From Sorex araneus (Eukaryota > Chordata > Mammalia > Eulipotyphla > Soricidae): a stretch of DNA of 64,000 nt. The position numbers and the translations under genes were made by a program. This document shows, piece after piece, positions 49,776-60,426 of this stretch (the stretch's first letter is position 1; every line of letters begins with the position of its first letter). Under the pieces are notes generated by a model, which saw only the letters and a program-made list of their open reading frames with translations, made no database searches and was not told where the DNA came from. The stretch is taken from positions 221,440,500-221,504,499 of the forward strand of contig NC_073304.1 in NCBI RefSeq assembly GCF_027595985.1, read 5' to 3'.

Positions 49776-50759
49776 TCAGGGCAGAGGGCACAGCTGACCT
49801 GCCATGCTGAGAGCAGCCCAGGCCCTCTGCCACCCCCTTGCTTGGCTCCAGGAGAAGCACCTCCCCCCTGCCTGCGGCAGCGTCAAGGATGCTGACCTCA
49901 GGAGCCCTCCCAGAGAGGGACCCGCCTGGAGCTGCACCCCTGCCCCTGCAGACGGCCACTGCTAGCCACTGGTTGGGGGTGACCAGGTCCCTAGCAAGCA
50001 CAGAGGTCTGCCCTGTGCAGAGACACCCCAGGGGGACCAGAGATAACTCTTCCCCCTGTGTCCTGGCGAGATGGAGGCCGGGACGCGGGACCAGCAGCTC
50101 CGCGCTTGGCGGAAACGGGGTGTCAGGGGCTCAGCATAGAGTCCCCCAGGGCCGGGACAGGCCTCCAGAGAGAAGCCCAGAAGCCCAGGGGACCGTGACG
50201 GAGGCGGGTCCCTGCTGCTGTGGGGATGTCTGGGGAGGGGCTCCGCCGTCTGTTCTCAAGTGAAGGTGCTGGCACGGGGCCGGGACAGAGAAGCCGGCGA
50301 TGGCCGGGTGAGGGACGAATCACCTGACTGATGCTGGGCCGTTAGGCCTGGTGGTCAGGGACGGGGGTTGGGTGGCTGGGGCCCGGGATATGGTGGGCAC
50401 CTGCTGGAGAGGCCCTCTGTGGGATAAGCAACACATGTTGAGTGGTCAGCACGTGCAGTGGGTAGCGTGGCCCGCTCCTGCCCCCGCAGCTGAGCCAGGT
50501 TCTGGGTCCCCCAAGACGCCTCGGAGCTCAGCCTCTGCCCCCCAGCCGGGCTTTCTCCCGCTCCACGAGACGTTCCCATTTCACACGGAGCTGCCCCGGG
50601 GCCCTGGGGTGCTGTGGTCTCTGGGCTGAGGTAGCTGGGAAGGCAGGGCCCCTTGCCCAGGAGAGGGACCTGGGTCTGGGCAGCAGGAGCTGGCGGGGGG
50701 GTGGCCCAAGCAATGAGCAGGGCTTCAGGTGCAGCAAAGCCCCCCCAGGGCTTTGGGTC
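49776..50759. other. Unique GC-rich sequence
   Basis: No repeat or exon recognised. Confidence 0.4.
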
Positions 50760-50935
50760 TCAAAGCCAAGAAGCTCATTGATGAATTGATTTCCAGTATT
50801 GATGCTGCTTAGAGAAGCTCGGAGAGCTGGCACGGGGTGGGGCTGGGGGGGTGGGGAGAGAGGATGGGGCCATCAAGGAGAAAGCCTGGACACTTGGAAT
50901 ATAAATGAGACCATCTGCTCACCTTCCGGCCGCCC
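50760..50935. promoter_or_regulatory. Weak candidate conserved block
   Basis: TTGATGAATTGATTTCC and TTGGAATATAAATGAGACC stand out as AT-rich unique segments in GC-rich DNA. Confidence 0.25.
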
Positions 50936-51949
50936 TTCTGCAGTGCTGAGGGGCGCGTCACCTCGGTCTGCAGTGAGCCGCAGGCGTGGGTGTGGGGGCG
51001 CTGGCCGGTGGGGGACACGGCTCTGGAGGGCCCTCCCTGGCTCCCGGGGTGCGGCAGACGGCAGGTGTGCGTAGAAGGCTGTGTCTGCAGGAAGTAGGAC
51101 ATTCGCCCGGTGCCAGTGGGCAGAGCGGTCCCCCCGTAGAGAGGCAGTGGGCACCCTGGCTGAGGGTCTGAGCAGCTTGGGGAACCCGCACCCCCACCCC
51201 ACTGAGGGGCCCCATGCCTGCCCAGGTATTGTTGCGAAGGAACTGAGGGGGGAGGGGCGCGGCCCAGCCATGGAGGGGGGGAGGAGGATGTGGGGGGGGG
51301 GGGTCGGTGCCTAGTGCTGGCGTGGGCAGGACGTGGGCAGAGTCGTGCCCCTCTGTGGCAGGGCACAGCAGGGCTAGTCTGGCAGGAACCAGGCAGGAGC
51401 CAGGAAGCACAGGCTGAGGATGGGCAGCCCCAAACTCAGGGGGCAGAGTCTCTGCAGGCCATAGGAGAGCCACCCCCCCCCCCCCCCAAGGTGACAGGCG
51501 CCCTGGCTCGGGGCGCACCTGAGTCGTGTCTCCAGCACCCTGGTCCCGACGGGCACAGATGCCCCCGCCCGGGACCTGAGCTGGGAGGCAGCGGGCCCTG
51601 GTGTTGACTTCCGGCCGGCATCCCCCGTGTCCCCCTGCTGGCCTGCATACCCTGCCACTGGCTGCAGGCTGCGGGCCCTCTGAGGCGGGCACTGCCCCCG
51701 GCTCCACGGCAGCCAGTGAATCACGTCTGACTGGGGCCTCTCTGGGGGGCGCAGGCCTCCACCGAGCTTACTGCACCCTCCGTGCCCTCGGCAGCCCACC
51801 TGCTCCTCCAGGGAGGATACCGCACCCAGCTCTGCACAGGAGGGGCCCCAGGGCTCAGGCTTGGCGGGCTGCAGCGCCTGCTGGGTCAGGTCCAAGTTCA
51901 GCCCAGTGGCGGCAACAACTTGCTCTGTGACTCTGGACACAGGTGGGTG
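50936..51949. other. Unique GC-rich sequence
   Basis: C runs at 51473-51487 and G runs at 51291-51302. The 249- and 289-codon minus frames are low-complexity. Confidence 0.4.
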
Positions 51950-52075
51950 GGACCCGGGGCTCGGTTCCTGACACACCAGGCTCCCCGACACTACCAGGGG
52001 CGACCCCCAAACTGTGCTGGGCGTCACCCCTAAGCACCTGAGGGCTCGGTCCCTGAGCAGAACAAAATAAAACCC
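51950..52075 (+). mobile_element. Old SINE-A-like copy
   Basis: CACTACCAGGGGCGACCCCC, TGTGCTGGGCGTCACCCC, CAAAATAAAACCC. Confidence 0.5.
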
Positions 52076-52109
52076 AGTGCTCTCTGCTCGCAGCTCTATT
52101 ATTATTAAT

Positions 52110-52287
52110 GAACTTGTTATTATTTGGGGTTTGGTGCTCACGTCAGCGATGCTCAGGGCTGCCTCCTGGTTCTGTGCCCAGGGGCCCTCCTGGTGGTGCT
52201 GGGGTTCCCCGGTGCTTGCAGGTACGGAGCCCCTTTCAGTCATGAGCCAGGCAAGTGCCCTCCACCCTGTGCTGTGTCTCTGGCCCT
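52110..52287 (-). mobile_element. SINE-A copy, diverged
   Basis: GCGATGCTCAGGGCTGCC to GTGTCTCTGGCCC. Confidence 0.75.
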
Positions 52288-52307
52288 AACTCTATTATTT
52301 CACAACA

Positions 52308-52372
52308 TGTGACCTCAGGCAATGGCTTGACTGGACTTGGTTTTCTGTAAAATGGGCACAACTCAAAAGCAG
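52308..52372 (+). mobile_element. MIR fragment
   Basis: ATGTGACCTCAGGCAA, then GGTTTTCTGTAAAATGGGC. Confidence 0.6.
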
Positions 52373-52413
52373 GCTAAGGAGAGTCTCAGAGAGCTGGAGC
52401 TCATGCTTTATAT

Positions 52414-52745
52414 TTGCTTGGGGCTTTATTGGGGGAGAGCACACCCAGCAGTCAGTGCTCGGGGGTTACTCCTGGCTCTGTGCTCAGGAATCACTCATGG
52501 CAGGCTTGGGGGACTCTCTAAGGGGTGCCAGGGATCGAACCCAGGCTCCTGTGTGCAAGACAAGTGCCCTCCCTGCTGTACTATGGCTCAGGCCCTAACA
52601 TTTGTCGTATGGGTTTTTTTTTTTTTGGTTGGTTGGTTGTTTTTTTGTTCTCTGGCCATACCCAGTGGTCCCTCCTGGTGCAAGCCGGGAGATCCTCCTG
52701 GCTCTGCACTCAGAAATGACTCCTGGCCGTGCGAGGCTGGCCCCA
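52414..52745 (-). mobile_element. Two adjacent reversed SINE-A copies
   Basis: 52414-52595 (ends ATGGCTCAGGCCC) and 52614-52745 (head deleted, ends AGGCTGGCCCC). Confidence 0.82.
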
Positions 52746-52749
52746 ACAT

Positions 52750-53045
52750 TTGGGAGGCCCAGGTTTAGCACCTCATAATTCTCTGAGTACCACCAGGAGT
52801 GACTCTGGAGCACAAACCACAGGAAGCAGCCCCCCAGCACCAAGGGGTGTGGCCTCCCCAAACAAAACAAAGCAGGAAAATGGACATAGAGCTAAACGTT
52901 CCCCTTGGGATTGTTTGAGAGATTCAATGAGAGGACCCAGAGGCGGCTCAAAGGGCCGAGTGCCCGCTTTGCTTATGGAGCCCAGGCTCAATCCACAGGG
53001 GTCCCAGACAGCCCTAGGCAGCCCCCAGAGTAAAACTCAGTGATA
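52750..53045 (+). mobile_element. Two degraded plus-strand SINE-A copies
   Basis: 52750-52872 (CACCAGGAGTGACTCTGGAG) and 52938-53045 (CAGGCTCAATCCACAGGGG). Confidence 0.55.
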
Positions 53046-53159
53046 TAAAGCCAGTAAGCACTCGGTGCAGTGTTGACGCCTTGTCTGAGCCTGGTAGTGT
53101 CACTCGTGGCTATCGTTATTGCCTTATTGAATATGTTGTTCTCCATTGAACAGAATTTT

Positions 53160-53345
53160 GTTGCTGCTGGGGAGAGAACTGGGGGCTGGGGGTAGACCCA
53201 GTCAGCAGTATTTAGGGGCGATGCTTGGCTCTGCGCTCAGAGATCACTCCTGGTGATGTTCAAGGGACCAGGTATAATGCCGGAGATCCAACTAGGGTCG
53301 GCCCTGTACAAGGCAGTTGCCTCACGCGGTTCTGTCTCTCTGGCC
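53160..53345 (-). mobile_element. SINE-A copy, diverged
   Basis: GGCTCTGCGCTCAGAGATC to TCTGTCTCTCTGGCC. Confidence 0.78.
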
Positions 53346-53539
53346 TGAATCGAAAGTGATGGTTCTTCGCAGGACGCCCTCCCACCTTCTCCAGGCAGCG
53401 TGGTGCCGTCTGCCCAACTCTTGGCCCCCGTGACCAGTTCCCATGTGGCCTACTTCCGGCTTCTCTAAGTGCCACCTTGCCCCGCCCCCTTCCCTGGGAC
53501 AAGGCTACAGTCCCCGTCCTGTACATTCACAAGGGCTCC

Positions 53540-53640
53540 GAGGGCCTTCTCCAGCCCCCTCTCCTGCAATTATGTAGAGCAAACAAGAGCAGCTGATGGG
53601 AACCGAGCCACTATTAGCTTAACCTTTCAGGACTGGAGCT
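53540..53640. promoter_or_regulatory. Candidate conserved block
   Basis: CAATTATGTAGAGCAAACAA is followed by CAGCTG and CTATTAGCTTAACC. Repeat-free. Confidence 0.3.
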
Positions 53641-54024
53641 GCTGGGAGGAGCCAGAGACTGGGGGCCAGGAGCTCATGGAGCAGGTGGGACTGGGGGGAT
53701 GGGGGGAGGAGGGGACATGGCTTCAGCTACTAATGGGTAAGTGCAGGTCCTGAAAAAGCACAAAAAGGGACAAAGAACGAAAGGAAGACATCGAGTGGAA
53801 TTCCAGAGACTGGAGCAAACACTGGGAAGGTGGGGGCAGGGCACCCCCGCCCCCACAGCTGTGCCGAGAGGCCTCCCCTGTGCATCACAGCCCACACTCT
53901 GTCGGAAGGGGCAGAAGGCTCCAGACAGGAAACCTCCACCTCACGTTCTGGGAGTCTCAGAACCCAGACACTCGCCCGACAGACACCCCAACACCACCAA
54001 CAGTCCCCCTCTCTACGGGCAGGG
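53641..54024. other. Unique sequence, nothing recognised
   Basis: Contains overlapping 221- and 224-codon plus frames that run into the CATCCTCC repeat; not credible. Confidence 0.4.
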
Positions 54025-54105
54025 AAACCCGCCCAGAGAGGACTTTTGCTGTCCCCAAAGTCACAGCAGAAACTTGGTGAATATTCAGACCCGAGCTCTT
54101 CCCTC
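54025..54105 (-). mobile_element. MIR fragment
   Basis: CAGAGAGGACTTTTGC, CCCCAAAGTCACAGCAG, CAGACCCGAGCTC in MIR minus-strand order. Confidence 0.65.
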
Positions 54106-54114
54106 CCTCACACC

Positions 54115-54305
54115 TTCCACCATCCACCATCCTCCCATCACCCTTCATCCTCCCATCACCCTTCATCCTCCCATCACCCACCATCCTCCCACCATTCATT
54201 CATCCTCCTATTATCCACCACCCTCCCATCTCCATTCATCCTCCCACCCCTTTGCCAGTGCATCCTTCCATCCATTCACCCGTCCATCCCTCACCCATGC
54301 TTCTG
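54115..54305 (+). repeat. CATCCTCCCATCACCCTT minisatellite
   Basis: Three near-perfect 18-bp units from 54128, then degenerate CATCC/CACC units to about 54300. Confidence 0.93.
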
Positions 54306-55039
54306 TTCACCCACTAGCCGTTCGTTGTTCCCGCATTCATATACATTCTTCCTTCCATCCAAGCAGTCAGGCTGGCTTCCCCCAACCTACAGGAGCTCAT
54401 ATATGGTGGGAATGACATGGACAGATAGAGAAACAAAATGCAGCATGAGAGTCCCACAAGCAGGACAGGGACATGACATGAGATTCTCTCCCTGAGGTAG
54501 AAGGGTCTGTGTATAGTGTGCACTCACAGCTCCCTTTCTATAAACCCAGGCAGCTTCCAGAGGGAGGTGACTTTGATCTGAGTTTTGAAGGAGGAGTTCG
54601 AGGAAGCGGAAGCTGTTGTAACTGTGATTTTCCTGGCTGAGCCAGGCTCAGGTGCTGGTTGAAGCTGAGGGAACAGCTGTGTTCTGAGGAGCTGAATGAA
54701 ACAGGAGTGCCAGGAGGTGGGGAAGGGGCCCTGGTCCCATGCAGAGCTTCCTCTCCAGGGCTGTGCTTATCACGGGTGGGGTGCGGCTGGTCAGAGGACA
54801 CTGCTGGGGGGGCTCCCAAGGTGGGGGGGCTCTGCCTTGCTTCTTGCTCCCACTCACGTCCCACCTGCCTTTCTTCACCAGGAGCACCAGCAGCAGACGG
54901 AGGAGCTGGACTCGGAGGCCAGGGGAGGGGAGAGCTGGTCAGGTGCTGGCACTGGCCGTGACCTGTCAGTCCCAGCCCGCTGGGGAACCAGGGAGGGAAC
55001 AGTGGGTGGGTGGGGGGGCAGTGGGGAGGTTTGACTCAC
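54306..55039. other. Unique sequence
   Basis: 54548-54600 (GAGGGAGGTGACTTTGATC) looks like an old interspersed repeat I could not name; the rest is unrecognised. Confidence 0.35.
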
Positions 55040-55220
55040 ACTTAGCCCACAGCCTTGGCGAGACAGCAAAGAATATTTTTAGGAGCTCATTAAACAGGGA
55101 AGAAAGAAGGGAAGGGAAGGAAGGAAGACGAGGATTATGCATTATTTTTCATCCGAGTGACAGCTCTGAGCGTCTCCACTGGAACTGTCACACAGAAGAA
55201 ATGGCATGTCTAATATTATT
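55040..55220. promoter_or_regulatory. Candidate conserved non-coding element with TGACAG inverted pair
   Basis: Includes AATATTTTTAGGAGC, ATTATGCATTATT at 55134-55146 (POU-like), a TGACAGC at about 55158 facing an ACTGTCAC at about 55185 (MEIS/TGIF-type), and TAATATTATTAGG. Confidence 0.4.
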
Positions 55221-55984
55221 AGGGAAGGGGTGTGCGTGCGTGCTGGACGCGGGTGCCCCCCGCCCGCCGCTCCTGGGCGCCGACCCCCGAAGGCGAGCGC
55301 GTGCTGGTGTGTGAGCGGCTGAGTGCCACCCCACGGGCCGGGCCAGGCCCCGGGACCGTCGCTGGGAGAGCCGCGAAGGCGTGTGTAATGGGGCGTGTGG
55401 ACTGTGTACAAGGCGGAGTAATTGTGTGTGTGTAATTCTCGGAGTGCGAGACTCGTGGCCCGGCTGCACACTTGAGACCGAGTAGGGTGGGCATGTGGGG
55501 GTGGAGGGACTTTGGGGGCGCACCTGGGTGAGCAGCAGCAGGTGTGACGGGGCAGGGGGCACCAAGGAAGGCAGAGCGGACCTCCCCTCGCTCATGCTCC
55601 CTTTCGGCTTGTGCGCAGGCAGGCTGACCCGGGGGGCCGGGCACAGACCACAGAGGTGGGCCCTAAGTTCTCTCCCCTGACCCTCGGGTGCATTTTCACA
55701 CGTTCCAGCGGGGGAGCAGGTGGCTGTGGGTTCCACTGCTCCGGGGTCCCCCGACTTTCTCGGAGGGGCGACCAAACTTCCCTTACACTGGAAGCAGGTG
55801 GGGAGCAGAGCTGAACTTTGGCTGGGCCCGTGGCCCCCTGGTAGGGGGCTTGGTGGTGTCTGTGAGGCTGGGGTCTGGGGCCCCTTCTCAGGATTGCTGT
55901 GGGGTCCTGCCTCGCCTAGAGGGTCCTCGGGAAAGGGCAGGTCTGCTGCTGGGGAGCGGGGGTGGGTGGGGGTCCGACACGGGG
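55221..55984. other. Unique GC-rich sequence between candidate elements
   Basis: CpG-rich at 55225-55400; no exon recognised. The 272-codon minus frame at 55188-56006 has no domain. Confidence 0.4.
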
Positions 55985-56230
55985 CCGCCGCGGTAACTAA
56001 AGCCAAGCTCGTAAGTGGCTAATTGATTTCTGTTCCCTGATTAAATGTGCGGCCGCTTCACATGGCGGCAGAAGGAGGTCAGCGCTCGCCCCTCTCCTCT
56101 GCGCCCCGTGCGCAGAGACAAAGAAATTGATTTTCCAATCGATGCTCTGAGCAATGATTAAATGTTCTCAGCACAGTGGGCCTAATGAGTCCCCGAGGGG
56201 CGTGCTGGTCCTTTAATTAGAGACACCCAT
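55985..56230. promoter_or_regulatory. Candidate conserved non-coding element, densest homeodomain cluster
   Basis: Sites seen: CTAATTGATTTC, CTGATTAAATG, CACATGGCGGC (YY1-like), ACAAAG (SOX/TCF), AATTGATTTTCCAATCGAT, AATGATTAAATG and CTTTAATTAG, all within 240 repeat-free bases. Confidence 0.5.
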
Positions 56231-56454
56231 GGGGGGCTGCCCTGGAGCGAGGGGGTCCCTCCTCGGGAGGAGTCTCACCGGGCCGGCGGGGGGTGGGGGG
56301 AGCACCCTGGCCTAAGAGAGGCTGGGAAGAGGCCCCTGGGGGCTTCCCTCCGTCCTGACCCCCAGTCTTCAGCTAGCCAGGGGTTCTCCCTGGGCCCCCC
56401 CCACCCAAGCTTGTCCTTCGAGAGACAGAGACCGAGAGACAGAGACCGGCCGGA

Positions 56455-56680
56455 CAAGAAATGAATCCCCGCTAAGCGGCTGCGTTTCATTACCCAGCCG
56501 CCCCATTGGAGGAGCCCGCTAAAGACCTTAGAAATTCAAATGAGACTCTCCGGGGAGAGCGGGGCTTAAACATTCCCCTGCGAGGGCGGCTTTATTGAAG
56601 GAATAAACTATATTTGCAAAGTAAGATATTGAGGCTGTCAGTTTCTCTTAGGGATATAATGAGATCCGGGGGGAGGGGAG
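56455..56680. promoter_or_regulatory. Candidate conserved non-coding element
   Basis: About 220 bp of unique sequence with TTTCATTACCC, CCCATTGG (CCAAT box, minus strand), AATTCAAATGAG and GAATAAACTATATTTGC. It is separated from the 55985 block by a GC-rich spacer with no repeat. Confidence 0.4.
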
Positions 56681-56975
56681 GGCGGCCAGCGGACTGCTGC
56701 TCCCAAGGCCAGTGTCCCCGGCCAGCAGCTGGCCGCGGCGGGAGGAGCTGACCCACGCCCCTGCCCCCCACTCCCTGGTGGAACCCCGTCCCACCCTACA
56801 TCAGTGGCACCCCCCTAACTCCTCAGCTCCAGAGCCAGGCGTGCAAATTGGCACCATTGGTTCCAGAAAACATGAAGTGGGAGGAACCCCTTAACCCCCC
56901 CCTATGATCCCCCCCATTTACCCACCAGCTCTGTTACTATGTGAGGGGTGGGGAGCAGACTGAAGGAGTCACGAC
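56681..56975. other. Unique sequence, nothing recognised
   Basis: Follows the conserved-looking block; repeat-free. Confidence 0.4.
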
Positions 56976-57128
56976 AGCGGGGTGTGGCTGAGTCTGGGTT
57001 CTGCTATTTGGCCACTGGTGACATCAAGCTAGTTACTTAACCTCTCTGTGCCTCCACTGTCTCATCTCTAAAACACCAGTACCTTCATCAAAGGGTTTTG
57101 GGGATGATGAAATGAGTTATTCTACACA
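56976..57128 (+). mobile_element. MIR element, well preserved
   Basis: GAGTCTGGGTTCTGC, AGTTACTTAACCTCTCTG, TGTCTCATCTCTAAAAC and GATGATGAAATGAGTTATTC follow the MIR consensus order. Confidence 0.88.
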
Positions 57129-57129
57129 A

Positions 57130-57292
57130 AATACAGAGGGTGGGGCTTGGCATGTGGCTCAGGGGTGGCGCACATGTCCTGCAGATGAGGCCTGGGCTTG
57201 AGCCCTGGCATTTCAGGGGCACTAAGCTCCTCCTTGTGTGGCCCTTGTGCTCCTATAAGTGCCCCTATAAGTGAGTATGGCCAAAACAACAC
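57130..57292 (+). mobile_element. Old tRNA-headed SINE
   Basis: GTGGCTCAGGGGTGGCGC (A box) and GGGCTTGAGCCCTGGC (B box); ends TATGGCCAAAACAAC. Confidence 0.6.
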
Positions 57293-57399
57293 CTCAAATT
57301 CATCAGTAAGAAGTAGTGAGGGTGCAAGTATTCAGTGAACAACACTCGACAAACAGCTGTTATTACCGGAACGGAAGGGACTGAGGCAGTGACAGTCCT

Positions 57400-58005
57400 C
57401 TCCTGCTCTGACCATCACAGCGCTGCTGTCACCAGCCTCCACCATGACAAAAACAGTTACCACTATCACCACCTCCTCCTTCACCATCATAAACACAGTT
57501 ACCACCAGTACCACCAGCACCTCCACCATCACAAACACAGTTAACACCATCACCACCATCACCTCCTCCGTAGAAACACAATTACCACCATCACCACCTC
57601 CTCCTTCACCATCATAAACACAGTTACCACCAGCACCTCCACCATTACAAACACAGTTAACACCATCACCACCATCACCTTCTCCATGACAGTTACCACC
57701 ATCACCACCTCTTCCTCCACCATCACAGTTACCACATCACCACCTCTGCCTTCGCCATCACAAACCAGTTATCACCATCACCACCACCTCCTCCACTATT
57801 ACCCCCTCCACGAAAACAGTTACCATCACCACCTCCTCCTTCACCATGACAAACACAGTTACCACCATCACCACCACCACCACCTCCACCATCACTGCCA
57901 TCACCACAACCTCTATCACAAACACAGTTGCCACCATCACCACCACTATCATCATCACCTCCATTGCCAATCACTACCACCACCACTACCACCACCTTCA
58001 GCACC
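57400..58005 (+). repeat. ACC/ATC-rich minisatellite with higher-order units
   Basis: Roughly ten units of about 50-60 bp built on CACCACCTCCTCCTTCACC, then AAACACAGTTACCACC. Units differ in the number of CCA/TCA triplets. His- and Thr-rich frames across it are artefacts. Confidence 0.93.
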
Positions 58006-58180
58006 GTCCTCAGAGCTCCCACTGTTCTTCCTCATGGATCAGTCACGAACTGTAAGGATTCAACTGTGTCAGGAACCCAGGAAGACTGTGACCGTATGTG
58101 GCCGGGTGCAGTTCTTCCTCTCCTCCTCTCCTTTTTCTAACCCCCTTTTCACTGCTCACCCTTGGACAGAAAAGGGTGCA

Positions 58181-58470
58181 TGGGGGAGAAACTCCAAACA
58201 ATAATAGTGAGTTTTTTGTTGAAATATTGAATGTAATCAAAGTAAACTGAAAGTAAAGTGAAATTTATCAGTTACACAGGTGGGGTGGGAGGCTGGGGAG
58301 GCGGGGGGGGAAGTATACTGTGATTCTTGGTGGTGGAATATGTGCACTGGTGAAGGGATGGGTGTTTGAGCATTGTATGACTGAGACTTAAACCTGAAGG
58401 CTTTGTAACTTTCCACATGGTGATTCAATAAAAGAATAAATTAATTTAAAAAAATAAATTAAAAAAAAAA
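58181..58470 (+). mobile_element. L1-like 3' tail insertion, 290 bp, with 13-bp TSD
   Basis: TSD AGAAAAGGGTGCA at 58168-58180 and 58471-58483, exact. It has a G-rich tract (58280-58310), GAAGGGATGGGTGTTTGAGC, ATTGTATGACTGAGAC, AATAAAAG and an A tail. This is the usual anatomy of a 5'-truncated L1. Confidence 0.85.
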
Positions 58471-58705
58471 AGAAAAGGGTGCAGAGAGCCAGGTGACTGG
58501 GCCCCCCAGCTGATCCCTCAGACTCAGGCAGGAAACAGCCCTGAGCCCCTCCCTGTCAGGCTGCTGAAGTGATTGGGGAGGAGGGTCTAGTGCAATGAGG
58601 CAGCAGCTGGGACCCTGTCTCTCTCGCTGGGAGGCTTGAGTGACAGGTACAATGCCAGGTCCTAGCACCCACACAGAATGGCCACTGAGACCCAGAGCGC
58701 AGACC

Positions 58706-58888
58706 AAGGCTAGAGATAGAGCACAGCCAAGAGCCCGTGATGGCCTGGCACGTGATAGACTCGGGTTTGATTCCTGGCACCTCATAAGGCCCCCTGAGCC
58801 CTGCCAGGAGTGACCCCCAAGTGCAGAGCCAGGAGTAGCCCCTGAGCATTGCTGGATGTGATCTAAAAACAAACCAACTAAAAAAAAT
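58706..58888 (+). mobile_element. SINE-A copy
   Basis: GGCTAGAGATAGAGCACAGC head, CGGGTTTGATTCCTGGC B box, full body. Confidence 0.88.
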
Positions 58889-58986
58889 CAAAACCCAGAA
58901 GTGCAGACTAAAGTGGGGTACTGAGCTTGCTGCTAACTGCTGCACCTCCCTGGCCCCCCCATTTCCCATAGAAATGAGGGTGGGGT

Positions 58987-59156
58987 GGGGGCTGGAGTGA
59001 TAGCACAGCGGGTAGGGCGTTTGCCTTGCACGAGGCCGACCTGGGTTCGATTCCCAGCATCCAATATTGTCCCCTGAGCACTGCCAGGGGTAATTCCTGA
59101 GTGCAGAGCCAGGAATAACCCCTGTGCATCGCCGGGTGTGACCCCCCCCAAAAAAA
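58987..59156 (+). mobile_element. SINE-A copy with TSD
   Basis: AGAAATGAGGGTGG at 58970-58983 and 59157-59170. Confidence 0.94.
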
Positions 59157-59169
59157 AGAAATGAGGGTG

Positions 59170-59337
59170 GGGGCTGGAGCAATAACACAGCTGGTAGGGC
59201 ATTTGCCTTGCATGCCTGGATTCAATTCCCAGCATCCCATATGGTCCCCCGAGCACCGCCAGGAGTAATTCCTGAGTGCAAAGCCAGGAGCATCGCTGGG
59301 TGTGACCCAAAAAGCAAAAAAAAAAAAAAAAAAAAAG
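59170..59337 (+). mobile_element. SINE-A copy, directly after the previous TSD
   Basis: Head region shortened (GCATGCCTGGATTCAATTCC) and CCCCT of the body lost; 22-nt A tail. Confidence 0.9.
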
Positions 59338-59416
59338 GTCACCGCATCATGGCAGAGAAAGGAGCTTAAGGACCCTGGGCTTAAATTCTGCTCTGGGGCT
59401 GAGAAAAAAGTTCACA

Positions 59417-59572
59417 GGGCTGGAGCACAGGCTTTACATTCAGGAGTCCAGGGTTCGAGCCCTGCACTGCGTGGTCCCCTGACGACAGCTGGGAGTGACC
59501 ATCCCCCAGTACCAAAGCAAGCAGGGCGCAGCCTCCTAGCACCACCAGGTGTGGCCCCCAAATAAAAATCAA
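59417..59572 (+). mobile_element. Old tRNA-headed SINE
   Basis: GGGCTGGAGCACAGGCTTTAC, GGGTTCGAGCCC, GGTGTGGCCCCCAAATAAAA. Confidence 0.7.
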
Positions 59573-59785
59573 TCAGTACCACTCTGTCTTCCTTGGCCTC
59601 CGTGCCCTGACCTGCAACAGGAGGGAGATAGTCTGTCTCCAGGTTTGTCCCCAAGATGGGGCACAGCCTGGCACACAGTCCTAACAGCCAGGCACATAGC
59701 GAGCCCCCGAGGACTGGATTGGCAGGAGCCGGCTGAGTGCTCCTCCAGATGGCCAATCGAATATAGTGTTTAGAAATGGCCTCCC
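59573..59785 (+). other. Unique sequence with MIR-like stretch
   Basis: 59590-59690 (CCTGACCTGCAACAGG, GCCTGGCACACAGTCC, CCAGGCACATAGCGAG) resembles the MIR 3' part. Confidence 0.4.
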
Positions 59786-59788
59786 CCA

Positions 59789-59868
59789 ACCACCACCACC
59801 ACCACCACTAACCCTCCACCAGCACCTGTCACCACCCAGCACCCCACCCTCAACCACCACCACACACA
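59789..59868 (+). repeat. (CCA)n short array
   Basis: ACCACCACCACCACCACCAC plus degenerate copies. Confidence 0.85.
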
Positions 59869-59883
59869 GTGATGAATCTTTTT

Positions 59884-60050
59884 TTTTTTTTTTTTGCTTT
59901 TTGGGTCACACCCGGTGATGCACAGGGGTTACTCCTGGCTCTGAACTCAGAAATTACTCCTGGCGGTGCTCAGGGAACCATATGGGATGCTGGGAATCGA
60001 CCCAGGGTTTAAGGCAAACGCCCTACCCACTGTGCTATCGCTCCATCCCC
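59884..60050 (-). mobile_element. SINE-A copy, first of a serial pair
   Basis: TGATGAATCTTTTT on the left (59870) and TGATGAGTCTTTTT on the right (60053). The GGGTCGGCCGCGTGC part of the head is deleted. Confidence 0.93.
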
Positions 60051-60059
60051 AATGATGAG

Positions 60060-60066
<7 letters not shown>

Positions 60067-60090
<24 letters not shown>

Positions 60091-60247
60091 GGGTCACACC
60101 CGGCGATGCACAGGGGCTACTCCTGGCTCTGCACTCAGGAATTACTCCTGGCGGTGCTCAGGGGACCATATGGGATGCTGGGATTTGAACCCGGGTCGGC
60201 TGCGTGCAAGGCAAACGCCCTACCCGCTGTGCTATCACTCCAGCCCC
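60067..60247 (-). mobile_element. SINE-A copy, second of a serial pair, 16-bp TSD
   Basis: TSD AATGATGAGTCTTTTT at 60051-60066 and 60248-60263, exact; near consensus. Confidence 0.97.
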
Positions 60248-60263
60248 AATGATGAGTCTTTTT

Positions 60264-60413
60264 ACTGGCGGAGGGGGCATACCTAGCTGTCTCAACATTT
60301 ACTCTGACTTTGTGCTCAGGGGCTCAGGGGACCATTTGTAGTGGCAGGAATTTGAACCAGTAGGCCACACCAAGGCAAGCAGCTCTTACTCTCTGAACCA
60401 TCTCTCTGGCCCC
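60264..60413 (-). mobile_element. SINE-A copy, old
   Basis: GGGGCATACCTAGCTGTC to ATCTCTCTGGCCCC. Confidence 0.7.
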
Positions 60414-60426
60414 AAATAATACGCCC

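Noticed and set aside
57686-58204. His- and Ser-rich 172-codon frame
   Set aside because: Translation of the ACC/ATC minisatellite.
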